Source of the DNA: Acanthochlamys bracteata
Taxonomy: Eukaryota > Streptophyta > Magnoliopsida > Pandanales > Velloziaceae
Length of the DNA: 64,000 nt
Direction of reading: 5' to 3'
NCBI GenBank assembly: GCA_019914995.1
Contig: CM034134.1
Coordinates: forward strand, 1,072,145 to 1,136,144
Of the stretch, positions 1 to 10,500 are shown in pieces. The notes under the pieces are model-generated. The model ran no database searches, was not told where the DNA came from, and was given only the letters and a program-made list of their open reading frames with translations. Position 1 is the first letter of the stretch, and each line of letters opens with the position of its first letter. Position numbers and translations under genes: made by a program.

Positions 1-305
1 TAGCAATGCCTATTTTATGTTTTTAATGCATTACCTAACCGTTATATTGCTAACTTCTACATGCAGCTGAATCCCAAGATAGATTTCAACAATACTCGTT
101 AAACTCTACGTCACTCCATACCAATCCAATTAGTTAACTAGAAGATACAATAACATAAAACTTATTACGTTGACTTTATTCTAACACCACCATATAGCAT
201 ACAATTTATACGATTTCATGATATGCACCAGTCAATCATAAAGAGGCAAGATAGGAGTATATATATTCATATCGAAGAGTTAGAATAACTATCTATTAGT
301 CCAAA

Positions 306-480
306 CGGACCCCGACAAGGCTAACTTTCTACTCCGCCTCCAATCCAGACAGATCCCGACGAGGCTGAGCCTCCAACACAGGTGGATCCCGACAAGGCTA
401 ACCATCTACCCCGCCTCCAATCCAGTCAGATCCCGGCGAGGCTGAGCCTCCAACACAGACGGATCCCGGCGAGGCTAACA
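306..480. repeat. GC-rich tandem repeat, about 78-bp unit, 2.3 copies
   Basis: A block far richer in G+C than its surroundings consists of direct repeats starting near 306, 382 and 460. Each unit has two related half-units built around a 'gatcccgacgaggct'-like core, separated by 'ccgcctccaatcca' or 'gagcctccaacacag'. The copies differ by a few substitutions, so the duplication is not fresh. No open frame of note runs through it. It lies downstream, on the minus strand, of a series of splice-donor-like sites, so it may belong to a spliced non-coding transcript or a transposon leader; that is inference. Confidence 0.7.
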
Positions 481-799
481 ATCTACTTCACAAGTCTATG
501 GTCGTATATGAAAACATATAAGATAATTTATAAAGCTTATAAATTATTTATCACAACGTATAGATATTAGCAAGATATGTCAAAAGTTTCAAGACAAATA
601 TTACCTGTGCCGAAATATCTAACGAAAAAACTCTAAAGATAATATAGCACGGTAAGCCTCACCTGAAGTCCTAGCAATCACCCCAAATCAACTGATTCGC
701 GCTAAGCAAAACTCAAAAATTTCTAGTGAAATCCTATTACACATAACGACATGTCCATTTAACCAATAATTTCATTCCAATCCAATACTCAACCAACTA

Positions 800-1490
800 C
801 TATTATTAGCAATATTAGAGAGCTTACCAATTCAAAAGAGGCGATCGGACTCGAAGTTGGCTTTGAATCGACGACGGCTAATCGATTTTCAATCCAACTA
901 TTTCCTATATCGAAACCAATTAATAATTCATCCAACATTCGCTTTTAAACATACAAAGTGCGTATTATAACTTACCCACAAAATAGGGCCCGCCAGCTCG
1001 CCGGATTCCAGCGATGAATAGTGTTGGCCGAAAAATGAACCGCCTGAAATGAAAATCAAGTCGCTGCGAGAGCAAAAGCAACGCTTAGCTCAAAGGAAAA
1101 GAAACGATGTTGAGCTAAATGCACGCCGGCGACCAAGAATTGAAAAAAAAATCCAATTTTACGTCCGGCAAAGCAATTTCATTCCCCAGCCAAAATTTAA
1201 TCCAATTGATATAGCGGAAATGTTTACCAAATTAAGGAGAAAGATTTTGATTGCTTACCGCGGTCAGAATACCGACGGAGAGATGCGGCGAAAACCCTAA
1301 CTCCTATCCCGTACGGTAAAACTTGATGGAGGTGTGATGGCGATGACAGACAAGGAGGAAGATGAAGGCCTGAAGGAAGTGGAGAGATGCTTGTCGCCGG
1401 AGGAGCTGATCGCACACCAAGAAGGGCAGCAGGAGGTTCTGTCGGGAGGAGACAGAAAGAAGGGAGCGGGTGGAAGCAAAAGAAAAAATT
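800..1490 (-). ncRNA. Possible minus-strand spliced transcript (5' part)
   Basis: Read on the minus strand, 1490 to 1259 looks like a plant 5' leader: pyrimidine-rich, with 'tagggttttcgccgc', ending at a donor-like CGCG|GTAAGC. Next comes a good acceptor (TTTTCATTTCAG), a short GC-rich exon-like patch at about 984-1046 and a donor GTGG|GTAAGT. A further GC-rich patch near 835-890 ends TTG|GTAAGC. A short reading frame stays open from the first patch into the second, but I recognise no protein family. Alternatives are a spliced lncRNA, an untranslated leader of a gene ending outside the window, or transposon sequence. Only transcript data would settle it. Confidence 0.3.
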
Positions 1491-1752
1491 AATTACGGGT
1501 TAAGAGTGGGGAGAAAAATATGATTAACTTGTATTTAGTTGGGCTTGGCCCATATACACCTCACAGTGCATTACATATAGGATGATGGCAAAGTGTTAGA
1601 AAATTTTGCAAGTTTTTTGTTGATGATAATTTGTAAATTAATTACAAGTTTTGTTACAAGTATTTTGTTGATGATAAGTCTTATTATTTGCAATAAATGA
1701 TTTTAACTCTCTGAAATTCAACTTAAGAAAAGAATGAGGTCATAAGAGAGTT

Positions 1753-2030
1753 AGGGGTGTTTCAAATATACTTAAGTAAATTTCGCAAAAGTTAAAAATA
1801 AAGTTTTTCAAAAAATAGGTTAAAAGTAGAGTTCAATTTTGTGTTTTAATTATTTTTTGAAGTGAATTGAAAGTGAAGTTTAATTTTTATTTTTGAAGTG
1901 GGTAGGAAGTGAAGTAACTAATTTTGAAATGTAATTATGAATTCAGTTTATATTTGAAACATGTGAATTGTTTAGAACTCCAATTTGAAAGAAACTTGAA
2001 TTTCGGGCATTTCAAACACGCCTTTAATAT
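1753..2030. mobile_element. MITE-like element with GGYGTGTTT termini
   Basis: The left end reads 'ggggtgtttcaaatatac' and the right end reads 'catttcaaacacgcc', so the two are approximate terminal inverted repeats (GGYGTGTTTGAAAT). The roughly 275-bp interior is AT-rich with no coding capacity and repeats 'gaagtgaattgaaagtgaag'-like words. Similar words recur near 3040-3170 and 48090-48170. The size and termini suggest a non-autonomous DNA transposon. No clear target-site duplication was made out. Confidence 0.45.
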
Positions 2031-2039
2031 TTCTATTTT

Positions 2040-3400
2040 GGGTAATACACATTGCTTACCTTCTTAATTCAACTAGTTCTGGCATTCAAAATCTTTCATA
2101 AGTAATATTAGTATAAAGAATTTTTTATATAGAAATATATCATTTGTCTTGAATTATTTCATTTATCAATTTATCACTCTCTAGGAAATAGTTTTTTTTT
2201 TTTTTGTAATCTGGTCAGGTGCTCTAATTAGCCCTAGAAAGAAGACAACATGACCACATTAAACAAAAAGAACAAACACTTGAGAACCTTAAAGAGATAA
2301 CACATACCATTAAAATTTTTCCCTTCTTAGCTTCTTTGAAAACTTTTCCCTATCCTGAAAGTTTCAATCAATAACATCTTTGCATTAATGTAAATGCAAA
2401 CCCTTAAAAAAACTTATTAACATTAACTGTCGTGAACAGTTAATGTTAGGTGCATATATAGGTGCATGCCGTTTTAGATACATATGCGTGCTCAATTAGA
2501 CCATATATCGATCTCCATTTGTTTTTGATTCAAATGACACAAAACCAAAATATATCTTTTTCAATTTTTACTATTTATATCATTTTGAACAAGAGATGCA
2601 AATAGAGATAGGTTTGTGATATGTTGAACTGAAATTTCATCAACATATTTCTTTTTCATGATTCTTCATATTCAATATATTTTATGAAATATCAAGTATC
2701 GATTGTATACTGGTAAACATTAGTGGATTTCACTTAAAATTTTTAAGCGACATGGAAGTAAAAATTGTACTGCCGAACTACGTAAAATTTCACTGCTGTT
2801 TGGTTTGATTTCCTTAGTACCTGTATTTGCTTTATTTTATTATGCTAAACTTTTAGTGCATCCTATAGTAAATATTCTGTAAGGCAACAACAATCTTACA
2901 GTCAATTGGATGTTGGCTAATCAATAACAAGATTTCGAATAGAGGACTAACTCAATTCTTTCCTATTTTGATATGTTATTCCGAAAGCTTCTTTAACAAA
3001 TGCATAATATCAAAAGCGTGTATGAATATGTATTGAAATTCATTTTTTCCTTTCGAAACTCACTTTTGAACTCAGTTCTAAATACAAATAAATATGAAAT
3101 GTCACTTCGAGGGTCACTTTCAATATAATTAGAGACAGAAATCTCACTCAATTCTTAAAGAATTCATTTTTTAAAAGTTCACTTTATTAGAAATCATTTC
3201 ACTGCAATTGATACACACCGCAAAAATAAGAAGAAAAGAGTGGGTCACAAAGTTTGTAAGCTTGTGCTAATATTGTTAGCCTAGTTTACTATTTCAACAC
3301 ATTTTTTTAAATCATTTCATTGTTTCACATCACGCTTGGAAAGTTTCACGGTTTAAATTTTTACCTTATTCCTTGCAGTATTTAGTAACATCATTTTGGT
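2040..3400. other. AT-rich intergenic DNA without recognisable genes
   Basis: I see no coding potential here on either strand. It contains a perfect 13-bp hairpin at 2418-2448, with adjacent direct repeats of 'aggtgcat', and MITE-like words at 3040-3200. Nothing else is supported. Confidence 0.6.
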
Positions 3401-5450
3401 AGCTAGTCAGTCTTGTGGCTAAATAGACTTGAAGGAAAAGATGACAACACTCAAAAAGAGTTTTTACAAGACATGGGTTGGGTGCAACTCTTATTTGTTA
3501 TGTTGCTTAACTCGGCTACAAATAGGATATTGCTCTCCTATCTCTCCACATCCTTAATGGATAATGGAGATAGCTTTGATCTTATGCTAGAGAACACTTC
3601 TTCAGAAGATTCTTCAAAATATATTACAAAATATCTCTTCCTAGTAAATATCTTGATTCATAAACCTAAATACTAAAGATATCTTACATAAATATCTATG
3701 TTATATCTTGGTTATTTTAGGATATTCTACACACTTCCAAATAACATATATAATTCATATAACCAAAATAAAAAGGTGAGGATGAATGACAACTCGAGCA
3801 TACTGTGACATTCTCACTCACCTATTTCGTGATGTCCTCAAAACAATTAAGTAGAGCTATAATGAAATTTCTCGATCCTCTGATAGAATGTTCACAAGTC
3901 GAGTTCGTGCTTCAAACTTGCCTCCCTCTTAAGCTGGTCTTTTTTTTCACCAAATATTTTGAGTAACATAGATGAATATCATACCTTGAAATAACTCCTT
4001 GCGTGAAATCTCCTCCACATCTCGTTTTGATGACATAGTGGGATAGTTGTGGAAGGTTTTAAGCACACATCTTTACTTGTACCCTCTTTGGTAGCTTGTC
4101 GGGATAGCTTATCTCCTTAATGTAGTTAGGAATACCGTTTGTGCTTACTTTTCTCCCTTCAAGGCTTAAATAGCTAAATAGTTTTGGTTGTAGATTACAT
4201 TCTCATGACAAAAGTATCATGCATGTATCTCATCTTTCAAAATACATATGTTATTGCCAAAGAGTATAGACATGACCTTTACTCACTTCAAACTCTATTG
4301 TAAGAATAATAGGATAGTCATCATAGGCATAATAAAAAGATTTACAAGGTCGTAGCACTCACTTATGCAAACCTTTATTTCGTTAAAAATACTCAAAACT
4401 AATTTAGACTTAGAGCTAATTGCTTTAATCTATTCTTATCTCTTGTCGTACTTGATGTCGAGCATCTTTGCTTCCTTCTATTTACGGACCTTCTATCGTT
4501 TTACTTTGGTCATCACAAACAGTCATCTCTTTTCATTGGGTTTCGGCATTTTCTCTTTTGCTTCGATGACATTAAGGAGCTAGCAAAACCCAATCTTTAT
4601 TTGCTGGTTGGTTTTGTAGCTTGCCTATTATTTCTATCAAGACAGAAAGCTTGCTTCATTTAGAACAATTTCTAGCCATTTGTGATCAATTACAAAAGAA
4701 GCATTTTAAAGGTGGTGTTTTGCTATAATTACTTCCTTTTCTTATGTTGGAGCCTTTCATGAACATAGCTATGTGTTGCCTAATGGTGGGTATCTTTCTC
4801 GCCTTTGTCTTTTGAAACCTTTTTGAGACTTAGTATTTTCGGACTTCTTAGACTCAATGAGAAACTCGATTATAGAATTAGTAGAGTTTAAGGCGTTACG
4901 GTCTTACATTCAATCTCCAATCTGGCCAAGGATTGTATCCGTCCATAAGATAAAGAGATCATTATTATCTTGAAAGTTTTGGACTACCAAGATTAACTCT
5001 AAAACTCTTTCAAATGGTTCCTAATGTTATCTCTTGGTTCAAATATCGAAGCTTAACCATAGTCTTATTTTCACATATTATGAATTAAATTATCGCTTGA
5101 ACTCATTTTGAACTCATTGTAAGTAAAAATTATGCTAATGCCCCCTCTCGACCTCGCCACACCTTTTTCTCCACCGTACCATCACTTGTCTTCAAGGTAT
5201 AGGGTGACATAATCTTACTAGTATCCTCTGTGATACTAGCATTGCTAAAGAGTTACTTTAAGTTCCAAAAAAAATTGCCGATCTTCTTAGCATTCTTCGC
5301 TCCTTTGTACGCATCGGGCTTACCAACATCCAACATTGAAGAAGTTGGATTTGAGGGCATGACGACAACTTTCTCTTATATAATTATCATTTTGCAAAGT
5401 GCTCAATTCTTAAGGTGAGGATTAAATGTCAAATCATGCATACCGTGACC
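3400..5450 (-). mobile_element. Degenerate Ty3/gypsy LTR retrotransposon
   Basis: On the minus strand, 5400 to about 4560 decodes, with frameshifts and stops, to a gypsy-type gag: 'AKNAKKIGNFFWNLK', then a segment with 'LFILWTDTILGQ' and 'IIEFLIESKKSEN', then a zinc-knuckle relic 'CFFCN..QMARNC' near 4650-4700. A sequence 'aaggtgagga...actgtgaca' at 3773-3811 recurs, diverged, at 5414-5450; these look like the same LTR end seen twice. The purine-rich minus-strand run just inside 3811 fits a polypurine tract. Protease, reverse transcriptase and integrase are not seen, so most of pol is gone. The outer end of the left LTR, near 3400, is uncertain. Confidence 0.65.
4560..5400 (-). pseudogene. 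gag/zinc-knuckle remnant of a gypsy element
   Basis: This is the recognisable coding relic inside the decayed gypsy element. The order is retrotransposon gag core, then a CCHC-type knuckle whose histidine position is disturbed (CFFC, then MARNC). Several stop codons and frame changes interrupt it, so no gag product can be made. Recognition rests on similarity in pattern to plant gypsy gag proteins and not on a database search. Confidence 0.6.
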
Positions 5451-5693
5451 AAAGGCAAGGGGGATAGGTACCCGCTCCATTAGACTGAACCCGTACCCGC
5501 CGGGTACAATAAGAGCCGGTTCCCGACATGTTCAAAAACGGGTGGTTGGTGATTCGAATCGATACCCAGCTTGTTAAAAAGGTCTCCAAGAAGTTTTTGA
5601 AAAGGGTTTAAACAGAAGTTTTTACTCTCTGAAATCTCTGTGAGGCGGAGTGTCGAACAGTTGGCTAGCTTTGTGGGTTGCTGAGCCTCTGCC
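5451..5693 (+). promoter_or_regulatory. ELP2 promoter-proximal region and 5' leader
   Basis: This stretch separates the gypsy relic from the ELP2 start codon. It includes a GC-rich patch at 5460-5560 with 'cccgtacccgccgggtac'. I see no convincing TATA box. The start at 5694 was chosen because it opens the conserved N-terminus and the upstream sequence has no in-frame extension of that kind. Confidence 0.35.
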
Positions 5694-7545
5694 ATGTCGG
5701 AGGAAGGAGAGATAACAAAACTTGAGAGATTGTTCATCAGCGCAGGGTGCAACAGAGTTGTGAACAATGTTTCGTGGGGTCTTTGTGGTCTTGTCTCCTT
5801 CGGTGCTCAGAACGCCGTCGCTCTCTTCGATCCCAAAGTAAGAAAACCCGACAGAAGCACTAAAGATTGATTCTTATTCGTTTTCTTGAGATCTCTTAGT
5901 GAAGCGTTGTGATGTAGAACTCTAGTTGTTATTCCGTACCAAGTTAATCTCAGTACTAGTACAAATTCGATGTTTGAGCTAATTTTTTGAGCGTGTTGCG
6001 ATTGTTGCAATTTGGAAAATTTCTCTACGATCAGAACTCCATCGCATTGTTCTACGCCACAGCAGTACCAAAAAGTTCGCTTTTTGTTGTGGTTGATGTG
6101 TTTTGGAGAAATTGTCCTATCATTCGGAACTAAAAGAAAATTTGTTTCTTTGCTTCCCCTTTTTTCTGTTTGAGCTCGTGGTGTTCTTGTTGTAATGTGG
6201 AGAATTCTCAGTGTTTAGAATGCTGTTAGAATTGCCCTAAAGTAACCACAAGACTGGGAAAAGTTAGATTTTTTTTAAAATAAAAATTGTGTGTCCTCCG
6301 TCTTTGTTGTTACCATAGACGATTGTGCTGTATCGCAAAGTGATGATTTTAAATATTTAAGTTGAATTATTCATAAGAAAGGAAGAATTGAATAAGATGT
6401 TATGCATAGAATTATAATAGGATGAATGAAATGGCGAGGTGCTAACGGAATCTTATGTGATTAGTTATTCAGCCTGCACTATTATATGGTTGTGAGTGCT
6501 GGGCTATTAAAGATCAAGATATTCGTAAGGTAAATGTAATAGAAATGAGGATGTTAAAGTGGATGTGTGGGTATAGTAGAATAGACAATATACGAAATGA
6601 AAATATACGTCAACAAGTACCCGTCGCGCCGCTCAATGACAAGTTAAGAAAAAGTAGGCTTAGATGGTTCGAGCATATTTTGTACAGACCTACAGAGGCT
6701 GAATAAGAGTAATACGATTCCATTTGAACACCTTAGGAGAAAAAGAGATAGACCAAAATTAACTTTGCTTGGCGAAGAATTTAGAGGAATTAGACCTTTC
6801 ACGGGATCTAGTTTATAATCAAACGGAATAGAGAAATGGATTCTATGTAGCCAACCCCACGCAAGTGGTAAAGGCTTAGTTTTTTGTTGTTGTTGTGTGT
6901 CCTCCATCTTTTATTCTTGTTGAGGTTGTGTTGTGGATGCAAGTTGTAGTTTTTTTATTTAATTTTTTTTTTTTTTGTAGAGTGCTCAAATTTTGACTAC
7001 GCTTAGCGGGCACACAGCAACAGTTAACTGCACCAAGTGGCTGCCTACCTGTAAAGATGTCTTCAGAGGTAATCCCGCATCAGTTTCTTTCTATTCTTCG
7101 TATATTTGACTTTTACTTTTTGGATTTATTAGTACACTGACAGTGGAAACATATTCAAAAGGTTTATGTTTTCAGATGAGGAGGGATCAGAAGCAACTTA
7201 ACTGGACTTACTTTAATTTTTAGTTAGGGAAATATTGTAGAATAGGTTTCTTTCTTTAATTCTTAAAAAATGCTTACCACCATTGTCATTTTTCTGAATC
7301 AACCTTTAGAGCCATTAAGAGAGCAACGTTATCTGAATATCATTCCAGCCAGCAACGTATTTGCTTTCGTAGAATTAGTACAAGCTGGTAATTTTTAAGA
7401 ATTAGGGGATTGTTGGTAATTTATAAGAATTAGGGGACTGTTCTAGCTTTTGGTTTTTGCGAAGCTGCTATGCATAGGAGGATCTGAAAGCTTATGATTC
7501 ATCTTTGTTAAATATTATTATTATTATTATTATTATTATTTTTAA

Positions 7546-7579
<34 letters not shown>

Positions 7580-10500
7580 TTTTGCGCTCTAAATTTTCTC
7601 TTGTGACCAACATTGCACAACTAATGAGTAGGATTCTAGACAAGTTAGTGCTGACAAACTAAAAGTAAAAGATAATTATTGCAATAAAAATAACAATAAT
7701 TGTAATGGTAGTACTAAATCATTTCTTGAAGATGAATGCTAGTAAAAAAATGATACTGGACTAGGCTAAAGATCAAAGTGAAAATAAGTAGATACAAAGT
7801 AATCTGCAGCGTTAGTTAAAATGGAGCTTGTCGACTTTAAATGATTATCATTTTATTAACTCAAAGATTGCTACCAGATGAAGGGCAGTTTGATATAGCT
7901 GAGGTAATGTGTATTTCCTGTGTAAATCGAGATATTTCTAGGTTTATAAAGATACAAAATCCTCTGTGAATGTTGTAATTAATGCATTGATTTCTTTTAG
8001 TGAAGATCCTGGGCTTGCTAAGTACAAGTCTCTTCGAAATTAGTTTTGTCTTATGTAATTGATAAAGTTGGCTTTCATTGACAGTTCAGCATGTGGAGAA
8101 GTATTTTTTGCTTTCAGGAAGTGCTGATGGTATTATAATCGTGTGGGAAATACTCCCTGAGGAAAAGCAGGTTTTCATTTTACTTTTCTAGCTCATCTAC
8201 CATGTAGGTTTTGTGGTGGCTTTCACCACGGTAGTACTTTATGATGCTATGAAATCAAACTGTATGGTAGATGCGCTTATGTTGCTCTTAAAGGGTAATT
8301 GCAGGATTATATGACTGCTCAGTTGGGGATGAATTTCAGTTTAAGTTAATTGCTTGTGAGTGATGACAAAGATTAAATGAAGTTTTATCTCATTAGCCTA
8401 CTGTCCTTGAATTTCCATTTTGCTACTCCTAGTATTTGATTTAATCATTCAGGGAAGCACTAGGTATCCTGTGATGTGATGAATTGAGGAGCAAAACATC
8501 GGCTACCCTATTTTTTTTGTGCTCTTAGTACATAATATTCAGATAGATGCATTTCTATAGTAATTCAAAATTTGATTTTTGAAATTTTTTGAGATAAGGT
8601 CAGTACCTATCCCCTCTTCAATATTGACATTGTAAACTGTTGAAGTAAGATTGACAAGTGTGTTTAGATGAGACATTAATCTTTGGGCAACTTGTTTTTT
8701 GTCGAATAGGAATAACTGCTGTCTCAATCTTTCTGTTAGATGCCAGAATTTAGGGTTAGTAGTTCGTTGAAGATATCACAGCGTGAAATTTCTTCCTTTT
8801 TTGTACTTCAACCTTGTTAGGCATTATATATATTGTGTAAGTCAGTTTGTTCCTTCATTACTTTGTAATGTCATTTTTCCAACTACTAATGTTTCTCGAA
8901 ATTTTGTTACCCAATTCTGGATCCTTGATTTTGTTAATACAGTGGAGACTTGTGATGCAATTACAAGAAACACACAAGAAAGGTGTTACCTGCCTTTCTG
9001 GCTTTATGTTTACCCAAACTGTTGCAAAATTTGCTTCAGCCTCTTCTGATGGTATTGTTGTAATATGGGAAATTGCCTTTCCATCAATTCCTGAAGGTAA
9101 GATGATGTTTACCTTTTTTCCATGAAAACATGTACAAAGTTGCCTCTCTGGTTTTTACCATATGTTCCAGTATAATTGTCATGGCATGCTAGCAAACATT
9201 TATGATATTTCTAGTTTATGATTCTTCTATCATTCTTAGTTTATAACTATTGCTGCTGACGACATGGCTATGATCCTAATCTATTCTGGTCTTGCAATAT
9301 AATTCGATCTTGTAGGTGATTGTAAACTTGCATGTCTGGAATCAATTAATGTGGGTACCAGGCCCATGGTCTCATTGTCTCTAGCTCAGTTACCTGGGGA
9401 ATCTGGAGAAATGATACTAGCTATGGGGGGCTTAGACCAAAAGGTTCATCTGTACTGCAATAATAGGTCCGGGAAGGTATGTGAACCAGTTAGAGCATGA
9501 CCCAGTTGGTGTCTTTTATTTATTCATGTTATTCCTTGTAGCTATGTTCTCATACAGGTATCTTTGTTTTCATTTTACAGTTCGCTCATGCTTGTGAGTT
9601 AAAAGGTCACACAGATTGGATTAGAAGTTTGGACTTTTCATTACCTGTATTTTGTGGTGATGGAAGCAAAAGCCTCTACCTTGTAAGCTCGTCGCAGGAC
9701 CGGAGCATACGTATATGGAAAATGGCGTTACTCAATATATCAAGTGCTGACTCTGATGCTCTGCACAGGAAAACAGATATTAGTCTGGCATCATATATTG
9801 AAGGTCCCATATTCCTGGCAGGCCTCGAATCTTACCAGGTTTCTCTAGAATCCCTGCTTTCAGGGCACGAGGACTGGGTTTATTCAGTCCAGTGGCATCC
9901 TCCTCTCCCAGATTCTGGGAACAGTAATGAGAAATACCAACCAATGAGCATCTTGTCTGCATCCATGGACAAAACCATGATGATATGGAGACCTGAAAAA
10001 AATACTGGAATCTGGATAAATGTTGTTACTGTTGGTGAACTAAGCCATTCAGCTTTAGGGTTCTATGGTGGCCACTGGGCTCCAGATGGTTATTCAATTC
10101 TAGCCCATGGATACGGTGGAACATTTCACTTGTGGAGAAATATTGGTGATGACTACGAAAATTGGAAACCTCAAATTGCTCCTTCAGGGCATTTTGCTTC
10201 TGTGTCAGATATTGGTTGGTCTAAATCCGGTGAATACATTCTCTCTGTGAGTCATGACCAGGTAAATGGAGACACAGAGCAATGGTCCTATATTCTGCTC
10301 ATGAGTACTTTAGTGGAGCTCCTGCATAACATATGTGATACATAATCTTTGAATAATCAGTTCGCGTTGCGAAGTATGCTTAGACGTAATTAGTGCAACC
10401 CACTACTGAATGGCGACAAGCTGGTCTTGTGATTTCCTACACCAATCCTCTTTTCTGAGCCATGTAACTATGTAATTGTCTCAAGAATACAGGTGGAAGC

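Noticed and set aside
1049-1300. 83-residue + frame, basic and lysine/arginine-rich
   Set aside because: No family recognised, and the minus strand shows better splice signals across it.
8783-9125. Two overlapping + frames of 88 and 92 residues
   Set aside because: The second contains ELP2 exon 4 extended into both introns; the first is its out-of-frame shadow.
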